Below are positions 19,396 through 28,548 of a DNA stretch of 57,430 nucleotides, piece after piece. The translations under genes and the position numbers were made by a program. The notes under the pieces were generated by a model, which was not told the DNA's origin, did no database searches, and saw nothing but the letters and a program-made list of their open reading frames with translations. Each line of letters begins with the position of its first letter. Position 1 is the first letter of the stretch. Origin of the DNA: Fodinicola feengrottensis. GTDB taxonomy: Bacteria; Actinomycetota; Actinomycetes; Mycobacteriales; HKI-0501. The stretch spans positions 1-57,430 of the forward strand of contig NZ_WOTO01000059.1 of assembly GCF_010993775.1 (NCBI RefSeq), read 5' to 3'.

Positions 19396-20031
19396 TCAGT
19401 GCCGAAGAACGACCGCCGGGTGACGGGGGTCGTCGGTGCGTACGACGACGTCCGCCGTGTCGGTGGGACGGACGGTCCGGTCGTAGTCCTCGTACGCCGG
19501 CAGTGTCCACTTCTCCTCGTCGGGAGTGCGCGCGCTGCGCGCGCCGGCCGACAGGTGCAGGTGCACGGTGAGGTCGAAGGGCAGGCCACGGCTGAGCAGC
19601 AACGGGCCGTCGACCAGCAACACCGCGAGGGCCGGCGCGGTCTCGTACGGGGCTCGGGTGGCCCGGTCGGCGTCCGGGTCCCAGCGGGTGGGCAGCCAGC
19701 GACCGGAGCCGCCGGGGCCGAGCGGATCCAGCACCTCGCGGCGCAACGCCGAAACATCGAGCCAGGACTCCGCGTACGACTGGATGTCCTGCTTCCCGAA
19801 CTCGAACCGCAGCGAGGCTGGCCGCAGGAACCACCGCGTCGACACCCGCAGCAGCGCGGTCGTTCCCCGCGCCCGCAACGCGGCGGCGACGGCATCGGCC
19901 AGCGGCCCGGTCCCGCCCGTTGGATGCCCGTCGACAGCGACTCGCAGCCGCCGGCCGTCGGCGACTGAGCTGGCACAGAGATCGACGACGAGCTCCACGA
20001 GGGCGTCAGGCGTCACCGGTTTTGGGTGCAA
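19396..20031 (-). CDS. uridine kinase-like protein with degenerate P-loop
   Basis: 211 residues. The layout follows actinobacterial uridine-kinase-like proteins: N-terminal beta-strand RLRVAVDGHPTGGTGPLADA where the Walker A should be, then WFLRPASLRFEFGKQDIQSY and a C-terminal DTADVVVRTDDPRHPAVVL. The P-loop lacks the GK[TS] lysine (reads GGTG), so ATP-dependent kinase activity is doubtful. Lies 5 bp downstream of the ANTAR gene on the same strand, probably one transcript. Confidence 0.6.
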   Translation of the reverse strand: MHPKPVTPDALVELVVDLCASSVADGRRLRVAVDGHPTGGTGPLADAVAAALRARGTTALLRVSTRWFLRPASLRFEFGKQDIQSYAESWLDVSALRREVLDPLGPGGSGRWLPTRWDPDADRATRAPYETAPALAVLLVDGPLLLSRGLPFDLTVHLHLSAGARSARTPDEEKWTLPAYEDYDRTVRPTDTADVVVRTDDPRHPAVVLRH

Positions 20032-20036
20032 CGCGG

Positions 20037-20486
20037 TTACGGCCGGGTCGGAAGGTCGCCGGGAAGGGCGATCGAAGCATCAGTAACCGACGCGACGATG
20101 GCCACCGCGATGTCGTGTACGCGACTGCCGTGGGACCGGGCCACCTTGCGCAGCTCTTCGAAAGCCTCGCGTGGGGCTTGGTGCGTACGTTCGGCGAGGA
20201 TGCCGATGGCCTGCTCGATGGTCACCCGTACGGACAGCGCGTGCTGCAGTTGGCTGACCGCGGCCCGCAGCCGCTCGGTCTCGTTCACCTCGCCGACGAC
20301 CGGGCCGGGGCGCTGGCCAGGCGACGTCGGGCCGCCGGAGTCGGCGGCCACCAGGTCGGCGAAAACCAGCGCCTCCACCAGGGTGTCGACCTCTTCGGAC
20401 TCGACCGCCCAGCCGGCTGGCGTACGCCGAACGACCACGGGAGACAGGAGCGGCAGCGGGTCCTCCGGTGGATCCTGCGTACGCAT
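20037..20486 (-). CDS. ANTAR-domain RNA-binding antiterminator-type regulator
   Basis: 149 residues. The C-terminal ANTAR three-helix domain is clear: RVTIEQAIGILAERTHQAPR then EAFEELRKVARSHGSRVHDI. ANTAR proteins bind paired hairpins in nascent RNA and block termination. The N-terminal part (WAVESEEVDTLVEALVFADL) is short and is not a recognisable receiver or GAF domain, so the sensor input is unclear. First gene of a pair with the kinase-like gene. Confidence 0.85.
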   Translation of the reverse strand: MRTQDPPEDPLPLLSPVVVRRTPAGWAVESEEVDTLVEALVFADLVAADSGGPTSPGQRPGPVVGEVNETERLRAAVSQLQHALSVRVTIEQAIGILAERTHQAPREAFEELRKVARSHGSRVHDIAVAIVASVTDASIALPGDLPTRP

Positions 20487-20571
20487 CTCTTGGGCCGCCT
20501 ACGGGTCAGTGCGAAGCCTGCGGACAGACCACAGCCTCCACGATGCCCAGAAGCGTACCGCTCCGAAAGAC

Positions 20572-20817
20572 TTATGCGGCTGACGCGAGTTTTTCCTTGA
20601 CCTGCGCGAGGCTCGGGTTGGTCAGCGCGGTTCCGTCCGCGAACACCAGGGTCGGGACGGTCTGGTTGCCGCCGTTGACGCTCATCACCAACTTCGCGGC
20701 CGCCGGGTCCTGCTCGATGTCCACCTCCGTGTACGGGATCGACTCGCGACCCATCTGGGCCTTCAGCCGCTTGCAGTAACCGCACCACGGAGTGCTGTAC
20801 ATCGTGACGCTGGACAT
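20572..20817 (-). CDS. mrx1: mycoredoxin / glutaredoxin-like thiol-disulfide oxidoreductase
   Basis: 81 residues. Starts MSSVTMYSTPWCGYCKRLK: a thioredoxin fold with the CGYC active site typical of mycoredoxin-1, which reduces mycothiol mixed disulfides. The TVPTLVFADGTALTNPS cis-proline loop follows. Divergent from uvrD2 with a 133-bp gap, the same neighbourhood as in Mycobacterium. Confidence 0.93.
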   Translation of the reverse strand: MSSVTMYSTPWCGYCKRLKAQMGRESIPYTEVDIEQDPAAAKLVMSVNGGNQTVPTLVFADGTALTNPSLAQVKEKLASAA

Positions 20818-20950
20818 TGCTCACCTCTGTCTCTTTGACCTGGTAATGGCTAAACACCGCGACCCGTCCACATCTTCCGTGCTCTATGCAACACGACAGG
20901 GCGGTGGGTCCGGCGCGTTTTGGTCGGACCCGGCTGCGAGGATCGCACCC

Positions 20951-23115
20951 GTGACCACAACCGGGCAGCGGCAGCGAAGTTCCGCGGTGTCGGCGGTGCT
21001 CGCCGGCCTCGACGAGGCGCAGACCGAGGCGGTGCTGGCCCCCGGTGGCCCGGTCTGCGTGCTGGCCGGTGCTGGCACGGGCAAGACGCGGACCATCACG
21101 CATCGCATCGCATACAGGTCGCTCACCGGCGAGACCGCGGCCCGGCACGTGCTGGCCATCACCTTCACCGCGCGGGCCGCTGGTGAGATGCGCGGCCGGT
21201 TGATCCAGCTCGGGGTGGCCGGTGCCCAGGCGCGTACGTTCCATGCCGCCGCCCTTCGCCAGCTGCGCTATTTCGCCCCACGGCTGTTCCAGGGCCGGCC
21301 GATGCCGGAGCTGCTGGAGAGCAAGGGCCGGCTGGTTTCCCAGGCCGCCCTGCGCGAGGGCGTCCGGCTGGCCGGCACCGCGGTGCGGGACGTGACTTCG
21401 GAGATCGAGTGGGCCAAGGCGATGATGATCGAGGCCAGCGACTTCCCGGCGGCGGCCACAAAGGCCGAGCGTGAGCTGCCCATTGACGCGGCCGCGCTGT
21501 CGTCCGTCTATATGGCATATGAGCAGCTCAAACGCCGTTCCCAGCGGATCGACTTCGAGGATCTGCTGCGAGCCATGGTGTGGGCGCTGGAGGAGCACCC
21601 GGACGTGGCCGAGCAGATCCGCTCGCAATACCGGCACTTCGTGGTGGACGAATACCAGGATGTGAACCCGCTGCAACAGCGGTTGCTGGAGGCCTGGCTG
21701 GGGGGCCGCGAGGACTTGTGTGTGGTCGGCGACGCGAGCCAGACGATCTACTCGTTCACCGGGGCCAGCGCTGATCACCTGCTCGGGTTCGCTCGGCAGC
21801 GGCCGGGCGCGGTGGTCGTCCGGCTGGAGCGCGACTACCGGTCGACCCCACAGGTCGTTCAGCTGGCCAACCAGGTGATCGCCGGGGCCAGCGGGCAGCA
21901 CGCGGCGGCTCGGCTGAAGCTGGTCGGCCAACGTCCGGACGGCCCGGTGCCGCGGGTGGTCCGGTGCGAGGCGAGGACGAGACTGCCGAGGCGGAGGCAG
22001 TGGCGGCCCGCTGCGCGGAGCTGATCACCGGTGACACCCCGGCTTCGGAGATCGCCGTGCTGTTCCGTACGAACGCGCAGTCCGAGCTTTATGAGCAGGC
22101 GCTCGCCGAGCGGGGCGTGCCCTATGTCGTGCGGGGGACCGAGCGGTTCTTCGAGCGGCCCGAGGTGCGCGAGGCGATGATCCTGCTGCGCGGGGCGGCG
22201 CACGCGGCGGCGGCCGACCAGCCGCTGGTGGAGGCGGTCACCGACGCGCTGTCCGGGGGCGGCTTCACGCCCGCCCGCGCCGCCCCCGGCGGCGCCGCCC
22301 GGGAGCGCTGGGAGGCGCTGGCCGCGCTGGTGAGGCTGGCGTCCGACGCGATCGCGGCCGGCACGGTGGCTGGCACGGCGGGTGCTGGCCTGCCGGCATT
22401 CAACGACCTGCTCGCCGGCCGCGCCACCGCTCAGCACGCCCCGACCGTGGAGGGCGTCACGCTCGCGTCGCTGCACGCCGCGAAGGGTCTGGAGTGGGCG
22501 GCGGTGTTCCTGGTCGGCCTGACCGAGGGCACCATGCCCATTTCGTACGCGCAGACCACCGACCACATCGAGGAGGAGCGCCGGCTGCTCTATGTCGGCA
22601 TCACCCGGGCCAAGGAGCGGCTCTGGCTGTCCTGGGCGGCGGCTCGCCAGCCCGGCGGCCGATCCGGTCGGCGGCCCAGCCGCTTCCTGCCCACCGATGC
22701 CCCGGAGCAGAAGGCCACTCGTGCGACGTCGTTCGTCGCGTCCAGCCCTGCCAAGCCCAAGCGTGGGCTGCCGACCTGCCGGCTCTGCGGGGTCGCGCTG
22801 TTCGATTCGACGCAGCGCAAGCTCCGCCGCTGCGGCGGCTGTCCGCCCACCGGAACCGGACGCGGAGCTGTTCGAGCGGCTGCGCGAGTGGCGAGAACGG
22901 ATCGCCGCCGAGCTGGCGGTCCCGCCGTATTTGATCCTGACCGACGCGAGCATGACCGCGGTCGCCGAGGACCAGCCCGACTCACTCGCCGAGCTGGGCG
23001 AGAGATCCCCGGCATGGGCCCGGCCCGGCTCACCCGTTACGGCCAGGCCGTGCTCGCCCTGGTCGCCGGCGCCCTCCCGGACTCCGTCCCCGACCCCGGC
23101 AACTCCACCGCCTGA
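20951..23115 (+). CDS. uvrD2: UvrD2-type DNA helicase with tetracysteine motif and HRDC domain (frame-interrupted)
   Basis: About 720 residues when joined. SF1A motor: VLAGAGTGKTRTITHRIAYR (Walker A), AITFTARAAGEM, FVVDEYQDVNPLQQ (Walker B), QTIYSFTGA, SLHAAKGLEWAAVF and YVGITRAKERL. UvrD2-specific features are the tetracysteine element (CRLCGVALFDSTQ then CGGC) after the motor and a C-terminal HRDC domain (REWRERIAAELAVPPYLILT). In mycobacteria this motor needs the tetracysteine region. GTG 20951 (TTTGQRQRSS) is chosen because the upstream frame is not protein-like. Frame changes near 21965, 22845 and 23000. Confidence 0.92.
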
Positions 23116-23140
23116 CGCCTGCCCTCGAGTAGCCCGCAGG

Positions 23141-23625
23141 TCAGGTCAGCCGGATCGCCAACGCTGGGAACCGCGGTGGTACGAAGCCGAGCGACTCGTA
23201 GAGCCCGATGCCGTCGCCGGTCGCGTTCAGATTGACCACCTGGACTTCGGTCTCGTCCTGGAACCAACTGAGCAGCGCCGTAAGGCATCCCCGCGCGTGA
23301 CCCCGGCGGCGGTGCCGGGAATCGGTGCTGACGTTGAAGACCGTGCCATGCAGGCCGCTCAGGTTCTTCGGGGTCGGCGCGTGCGAATCGCAGATGCCAG
23401 CCGCGCAGCAGATGACACCGTCGACCGGGTCGTCCACGACGAACGCGGCGAACTCGTCCGGCTTGCCGAGTCGGTCGGCGAACCACCGTTCGGCGCTGAC
23501 AACCAGGCCGCGTCCGGGTCGCCGATGTCGCTGCCCATTTCCTGAAACATCAATGCCCGCAAGGAAACTAGCGCTGCCGCGTCCGCTGGTCCGGCACGTC
23601 GTACGACTGTTCCGGTGATCGACAT
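23141..23625 (-). CDS. GNAT-family N-acetyltransferase (one frameshift)
   Basis: About 160 residues. VVRRAGPADAAALVSLR is a typical GNAT N-terminus; acetyl-CoA motif A is STDSRHRRRGHARGCLTALL and motif B ends GIGLYESLGFVPPRFPALAI. Frame change near 23500. Convergent with uvrD2 and divergent from the sigma factor gene. The acceptor substrate is unknown. Confidence 0.82.
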
Positions 23626-23719
23626 AGCACCACGGTACGACGCACGCCGGGTTGACGATTTCCACCGGCAAAACGGTCAGAGTGGTCTCGAAGGGGCAAC
23701 ACCGAGTGAGGAGCCTGAG

Positions 23720-24245
23720 GTGCGAGACATCGCAAGCCAGCTGGACCGCGACGAGGCTTTCGTCGAACAGGTCTATCGCGCGTCGGCGCCGGGGTTGGTC
23801 GGCGCCGCGTACGCGCTGACTGGCGACCGCGCCGAGGCGGAGGACGTGGTTCAGGAGGCGTTCATCCGGGCCCTGGCGCAGCCGGGCAAGGTGGCGGCGG
23901 CGGACAGTCCGGGCGCGTGGATGCGGGTCGTCGCGCTGAACATCGCCCGTTCCCGGTTCCGCCGTCGGCAGACCCACGACCGGCTGGTGCGACAGCTCCC
24001 GCTGGCCGACGAGCGGCTGCCCGAGCCCGGGCCGGACCGGGTGATGCTGGTCGCCGCGATCGGGCAGCTGCCGTACGAGCAACGGGAAGCCGTGACTCTC
24101 TACTACTTGGCCGATCTCTCTCTCGGTCGGCGATATCGCCGAGTCGCAGCTGGTGTCGCCCAATGTCGTCAAATCCCGGCTCCGCCGCGGCCGGCAGGCG
24201 CTCGCCGAGTCGCTCGCCGGCGAGCGCTGCCTCTCGGCCGCCTGA
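23720..24245 (+). CDS. ECF-type RNA polymerase sigma factor (one frameshift)
   Basis: About 175 residues. Region 2: LVGAAYALTGDRAEAEDVVQ then EAFIRAL, and AWMRVVALNIARSRFRRR. Region 4 appears after one frame correction near 24118: LSVGDIAESQLVSPNVVKSR then LRRGRQALAESL. GTG at 23720 has a GGAG site 8-10 bases upstream (gtgaggagcctgag). No anti-sigma gene is adjacent. It resembles small SigE-like ECF factors of actinomycetes. Confidence 0.85.
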
Positions 24246-24629
24246 CGTTGGTACGCCAGTTCGCCGCTCAAGCCGCCACCGAGGCCGTAAAGAAGGCCGC
24301 AAAGAAGACCAGCGCTAATGGCCGTAAATATGAGCGGTCCGCATGGCAGGTGACAGGGATCAAAAGGTGCCGATCACTCAGACGTTGTGACGGTTAACCG
24401 AAAGTTCGGCATCGCGACGAGCGTGCGGGCAACCGTTCGGGCACCGTCCAGGTCGGCCGAAATCCTGAATACTGGGCGGTCACCAAGAGATTTGAGCGTG
24501 ATCTTGCCGACGATGGAAAAAGTTGCCGGTAAATACGTTGTGCTCCCCGTCGCCGTGCGCGTAACCTCCAATCGTCGCCATCAGCAGGCGGCGCTGTGCG
24601 ATCTGACGAGCAGACAGGAGGTGGGCGAC
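24246..24629. other. intergenic region before the whiB7 leader ORF
   Basis: 384 bp with lower GC than the surroundings; presumably holds the whiB7 promoter. Known whiB7 promoters have an A/T-rich element just upstream of the -35. A candidate is ggaaaaagttgccg at about 24517, but I cannot place a convincing -10 at the right distance. An antisense 65-codon frame (24374-24571) is not supported by anything recognisable. Confidence 0.35.
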
Positions 24630-24872
24630 GTGAGCGGTAACGAAATGACTTATGAGGCGTCGACCGTCCTGGCTGCTGTGCGCGCGCAGGCTCACATGGC
24701 ACCGACGTACGGAGGCGCGCTTCGTACGTGTGGTCCGGACGCCCGAGTCCAGCAGGAGACGTCTGCCTTCATCGCCGTACTGCCCGTCAAGCCGGGCAGC
24801 GGTCTGGGCGATCTCCAGATGAAGATGCGGCGTCCCATCCCGGGAATCCCCCCTCGAAGTAGGCGAACATGA
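24630..24872 (+). CDS. candidate leader ORF in the whiB7 5' region
   Basis: 80 codons from GTG 24630, with an excellent Shine-Dalgarno (aggagg, eight bases upstream) and a stop at 24870-24872, 31 bp before the terminator hairpin. Starts SGNEMTYEASTVLAAVRAQA and ends MKMRRPIPGIPPRSRRT, Pro/Arg-rich at its end. whiB7 in Mycobacterium and Streptomyces is controlled by a translated uORF plus transcription attenuation, so an ORF here is expected; this length is longer than I would expect. The stop overlaps ATG 24869, which opens a 28-codon frame running through the hairpin to 24955, an alternative uORF. Confidence 0.45.
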   Translation: MSGNEMTYEASTVLAAVRAQAHMAPTYGGALRTCGPDARVQQETSAFIAVLPVKPGSGLGDLQMKMRRPIPGIPPRSRRT

Positions 24873-24903
24873 GGTCACCAGACCTCCTGCCGGCTCACTT
24901 CGA

Positions 24904-24938
24904 GGCCGTGGATCCCCACCGGGATCCACGGCCTTTTT
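24904..24938 (+). terminator. intrinsic terminator (attenuator) in the whiB7 leader
   Basis: Perfect 13-bp stem ggccgtggatccc / gggatccacggcc, 4-base loop, then TTTTT. It sits 86 bp before the whiB7 start and just after the leader ORF. This is the arrangement of the ribosome-mediated attenuation known for whiB7/wblC: antibiotic stalling on the uORF prevents hairpin formation and lets transcription reach whiB7. Confidence 0.9.
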
Positions 24939-25023
24939 GTTTGGCCACCCCCTGACCAGCCACTACTCAAACCGTCCGCCCACGAGCTACCGCCCGTAAG
25001 ACTGGAGAGAGGTGAAACCCGGC

Positions 25024-25338
25024 ATGTCTTACCCGACACTGAGCGTCACTGTTGCCGTTCTCGAGCCGGGGATCGACGACGACTCGGAGCTTCCTTGTCG
25101 CCGTGAGGACCCCGACCTGTGGTTCGCCGAAAACCCGCGCGACCTCGACCGCGCCAAGGATTTCTGCATCGACTGCCCGCTGCGCACCGCCTGCCTCGCT
25201 GGCGCCCTGGACCGGCGCGAGCCGTGGGGAGTGTGGGGTGGCGAGATTTTCGAACGCGGCGCGGTGATCGCCCGCAAGCGTCCCCGCGGACGCCCGCGTA
25301 AGGCAGACGCTGCCCGCACCCCGGTGGTTGCGGCATGA
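25024..25338 (+). CDS. whiB7: WhiB7 (WblC) antibiotic-responsive transcriptional activator
   Basis: 104 residues from ATG 25024 (MSYPTLSVTV), with gagagagg 11-17 bases upstream; a GTG at 25012 is possible but too close to the site. Four [4Fe-4S] cysteines: LPCRRED, DFCIDCPLRTAC. The WhiB signature GVWGGE and the C-terminal AT-hook RPRGRPRK, diagnostic of WhiB7, follow. WhiB7 binds sigma-A and activates intrinsic drug-resistance genes. Regulated by the upstream attenuator and by autoactivation in the family. Its stop overlaps the next ATG (ATGA). Confidence 0.97.
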   Translation: MSYPTLSVTVAVLEPGIDDDSELPCRREDPDLWFAENPRDLDRAKDFCIDCPLRTACLAGALDRREPWGVWGGEIFERGAVIARKRPRGRPRKADAARTPVVAA

Positions 25339-25628
25339 GCGCCCAGCACGGTTCCACTATCAGCGACACAGAACTTACTAGGAGTCTTCGAATGTTAGTT
25401 ATGCATGAGGCATACGCCCGAGCGCGAATGCGCGAGGAACAGACCGTACGTTATCCAGCGCCTCGCCCCGCCCGGGTCGTCGCGCGCAGCGTCCGTCGTT
25501 ACGTTACCTGCGCGAGCACTGAAAATCGGATTACCGCACTAATCAAACAAACAACCATCATCGCCGCTCGTCGACCGGACTCGGATCCGGTCGGCGGGCG
25601 GCGCGCCTTTTCTCGTACGTACGAATAA
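25335..25628 (+). CDS. small basic protein translationally coupled to whiB7
   Basis: The ATG overlaps the whiB7 stop (ATGA). The first ~45 residues include LVMHEAYARARMREEQTVRY, an EALARARMRE-like motif I have seen in short ORFs downstream of wbl genes in actinomycetes, followed by a basic segment RPARVVARSVRRYV. The remainder to 25628 is less protein-like and may reflect a frame change; the real protein could stop near residue 60. A hairpin gaccggactcggatccggtc (about 25574-25593), followed by a weak T tract, may terminate the transcript. Function unknown. Confidence 0.55.
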   Translation: MSAQHGSTISDTELTRSLRMLVMHEAYARARMREEQTVRYPAPRPARVVARSVRRYVTCASTENRITALIKQTTIIAARRPDSDPVGGRRAFSRTYE

Positions 25629-25669
25629 TCGGATTCCGAAGGTAACGCCGTCGGGGTTAGAGTCCGCAC

Positions 25670-26176
25670 GTGTACGAGCTACAGCCGCTGACCGGTGACC
25701 ATGCCCCGGCCGTGTTGGCTTTTGAGATCGCGAACCGCGGCTACTTCGCGGCGTCGATTTCCGACCGCGGCGACGAGTTCTTCGACCATTTCACCGACCT
25801 GTACAACGCCTCGTTGGCGAGCCAGGAAGCCGGCGGCTGCGCTTTCTACGTGCTGGTCGACGAAGATGGCTCAGTGCTTGGCAGATTCAACCTTTTCGGC
25901 ATCGAGAACGGCACCGCCGACCTCGGCTATCGGGTCGCCCAGCACGTTGCCGGCCGCGGTGTGGCGACCGCCACCGTTCGCGAGCTGTGCCAGGTGGCGG
26001 CCGTACGCCACGGGGTGCGCACCTTGCGAGCGGCCACCTCCCACCCGAACACCGCGTCCCAGAAGGTGTTGGCCAAAGCCGGTTTCGTGCCGGTTGGTCC
26101 GGCTGGCCCAGCTGACCTCGGCGGCAAGCAAGGCACCTGGTACGAGTGCGACATCTCCGGGTGCACACCCTCTTAG
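25670..26176 (+). CDS. GNAT-family N-acetyltransferase (RimJ/RimL-like)
   Basis: 168 residues, intact. YELQPLTGDHAPAVLAFEIA start, VLGRFNLFGIE, ADLGYRVAQHVAGRGVATATV (acetyl-CoA loop with AGRGVA) and SHPNTASQKVLAKAGFVPVG. The pattern fits ribosomal-protein or antibiotic-type Nat enzymes. Its position just after whiB7 makes a resistance role conceivable, but nothing in the sequence proves it. Confidence 0.9.
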   Translation: MYELQPLTGDHAPAVLAFEIANRGYFAASISDRGDEFFDHFTDLYNASLASQEAGGCAFYVLVDEDGSVLGRFNLFGIENGTADLGYRVAQHVAGRGVATATVRELCQVAAVRHGVRTLRAATSHPNTASQKVLAKAGFVPVGPAGPADLGGKQGTWYECDISGCTPS

Positions 26177-26260
26177 CTGCGTAAACGCCTGCCGAGGCGA
26201 CTATCGGGCATCCTCGCGTGGCGTATTGCGGTGGCGGCTCGGCGCGAGTATGACGAGGGA

Positions 26261-26446
26261 ATGCCGGACCACGAGTCACCTGCCCAAGCGGCTAACGACA
26301 CGGTCAGTTGCCGCGGCTGCGGTCACCAAGCGCCGCTGCCGGCGCTGGGGTGGAGTCATGACACGGAGTTCGGGTGGCTGTGCGAGGCGTGCGTACGCGT
26401 CAACCTCCGGAACATCGAGGCCAAGCTCGACACCGAGTGGTGGTGA
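26261..26446 (+). CDS. small zinc-ribbon protein
   Basis: 61 residues from ATG 26261 (MPDHESPAQA); an in-frame GTG at 26231 would add ten. Two CxxC knuckles: VSCRGCGHQ and WLCEACVRVN, ending LRNIEAKLDTEWW. This ending recurs in a conserved actinobacterial hypothetical family. Convergent with aarF, stops 1 bp apart. Likely a structural zinc site; role unknown. Confidence 0.8.
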   Translation: MPDHESPAQAANDTVSCRGCGHQAPLPALGWSHDTEFGWLCEACVRVNLRNIEAKLDTEWW

Positions 26447-26447
26447 G

Positions 26448-27778
26448 TTACTTGGTGAGTTTCGGGGCGGCGAACCCGGGCTGCCAGCGCTCCACGATCG
26501 AGCGGTAAGGAGCGCGCGCGCGCGTTCAGCTGGCACAGCACGCCAATCGAACCGAGTGTCACCCGGTGGATCAGCAGGTAGGACGGCGGCAGGTTGAGCT
26601 GGCGGCCGAGCGCGTACGCCGGACTGCGCGGATCGCCGATCCGGCGGGCCTCCGAGCGCAGCCATTCCCGGCTGAACTGGAATTCCTCCACCGCCAACGG
26701 CTCCAGCATCGGCCGCAGGTACGCGAGGATGCCCTCGGCATCGACGTGCGCGGAGTCGGGCACGAAACCTTCCGCCCGCAGGCCTTCCATCACGCCGTCG
26801 GCGTCGCCTTCCAATGCCAACCGGGTCAGCCGGCCGACCGGTTCGGGCAGGCCCTTGGGCAGCCGAGCCACCGCGCCGAAATCCAGCACCCCGAGCCGGC
26901 CGTCGTCAAGCAGCCGGAAATTGCCCGGGTGCGGGTCGGCGTGCAGCAGTTTCGCCCGGGTCGGCGCGGAGAAGTGCAAGGTCCCCATCAGCAGCCCGCA
27001 GCGATCGCGCTGTTCCTGCGTGCCGTCGGCGATGATCGCGGACAGGGGGGGTGCCGTCGATCCACTCGGTGATCAGCACTTTGTCCGCGCCGGCCAGCAC
27101 CTTGGGCGCGACGATCTCCGGGTCGCCGTCGTACGCCTTCGCGAAGGCCCGGGTCGCTCGCGCCTCCAGCTGGTAGTCCAGCTCCTCGGCGACCCGCGAT
27201 TTCAGCTCGGTGATCAGCGGCTTGATGTCCAGGCCAGGCTGCACGGCACCGAAGAGCCGGGCCACCCGGGCCAGCTGGTTCAGGTCGTTGATCAGCGCCG
27301 GGCCAGCTCCCGGATACTGGATTTTCACCGCGACCTCGCGGCCGTCGGCCCAGATCGCCTTGTGCACCTGGCCGATGCTGGCCGCCGCGGCCGGCTTTTC
27401 GTCGAACTCCTGGAACTTGCGCCGCCACTGCGGCCCCAACTGCTCGGCCAGCACTTCGTGAACGGCCCGCGCCGGTAACGGCGGCGCCGCTTCCTGCAGT
27501 TTGGTCAGGGCTGCCCGATATGGCCCCGCGACTTCCTCCGGAAAAGCCGCCTCGAACACGCTCAGGGCCTGGCCGAATTTCATCGCGCCGCCCTTGAGCT
27601 GCCCCAACACCGAGAACAGCTGGTCAGCCGTACGCCGCTGAATCTCCGCGGCCACCGCCTCGGCGGGCTTGCCACCCAACCGCCGGCCGAGGCCGAGAGT
27701 GGCCCGGCCAGCGATCCCCAACGGCAACGACGCCAGCTTGACCGTCCGCGTCACCGCCCACCGAGGAATGTCACTCAC
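26448..27778 (-). CDS. ABC1/AarF (UbiB-like) atypical protein kinase family (two frameshifts)
   Basis: About 443 residues. UbiB/ADCK motifs: LKGGAMKFGQALSVFEAA (KxGQ), AAASIGQVHKA (Ala-rich loop), VAVKIQYPGA (Lys), ELDYQLEA, LLHADPHPGNF and GVLDFGAVARL (metal Asp). Frame changes at the G8 run near 27047 and near 26525; the C-terminus then reads SIVERWQPGFAAPKLTK. GTG 27778 gives SDIPRWAVTRTVKL. Homologue of mycobacterial Rv3197, next to whiB7 there also; linked to macrolide tolerance in published mycobacterial work on the whiB7 regulon. Confidence 0.9.
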
Positions 27779-27831
27779 ACGGGTAATTATCCCACGTTGG
27801 CTGGCACGAGCGCGCTTCGTACGGGATTGCT

Positions 27832-28493
27832 TCAGCCCAGTGCTTCCGGCGTGAACAGGTATCGGGAAAACCAGCCGTGCATCTGCCGTTGCAGGACCCG
27901 GTCGCCGTGTGTTCGTACGCCTGGCTGGCGCAGGAACTGTGCCCACGACAGGTCGCCGAGCCACCACCGGGTTGCCGCGGCAGTCGGCGCGGCGACCAGA
28001 CGTCGACCGGCGCTCCGGTGTCCTGCCGGCACAGGTTGACGCCTGTCCGGGCCAGGTGCAGCCAGAAATGCCGGTCGGTTGCGGCTCGGTCGGTGAAGTC
28101 GATGGCCAGCACGACCGTACGGTCGGGCAGCGCGCCAACCTCGACGCGGCGCTGCATGTCCCAGGTCAGCGCGGCGGTGTCGAGATCGCCGTCGGTCAGC
28201 GCGGCCGCGTCGGTGGTCACCGCCCATCGGGCGAGTTCGCGCAGCACCGGCGCCAGCGCGAGGCCGGTCTCGGTGAGCCGGTAGTCACCGTCAGCGTGCT
28301 CGACGACGCCGGCGGCGCACAGGCCGCGCAGTCGGGTGGACAGCGTCGCGCGCGGGATGCGAGGCAGACCGCGGCAGATGTCGGTGAAGGTTTTCGCGCC
28401 GAGCAGCAGCTCCCGCAGGATCAGCAGGGTCCACCGTTCGCCCAGCACCTCCAGGGCCCGGGCGACCGCGCAGAACTGTCCGTATCCGCTCAT
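27832..28493 (-). CDS. HxlR-family winged-helix transcriptional regulator (one frameshift)
   Basis: About 220 residues. MSGYGQFCAVARALEVLGER then WTLLILRELL and LSTRLRGLCAAGVVEHADGD form the HxlR HTH; Cys8 could be a redox or ligand switch. A C-terminal ligand-binding-like part (about residues 100-220) ends MHGWFSRYLFTPEALG. One frame change near 27990. Divergent from the cysteine-synthase-like gene with 55 bp between starts, so it probably controls that gene. Confidence 0.85.
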
Positions 28494-28548
28494 CGCGCAG
28501 CAGCGTATCCAGCCGTACGAGTTCAACAATTGAACTAGAGAAGGCGAA

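Noticed and set aside
20285..21931. 548-codon minus-strand ORF over uvrD2
   Set aside because: Complete shadow of the uvrD2 reading frame in high-GC DNA.
24374..24571. 65-codon minus-strand ORF in the whiB7 upstream region
   Set aside because: Plausible amino-acid composition, but no ribosome binding site, a TTG start and no recognisable family; it would lie across the whiB7 promoter.
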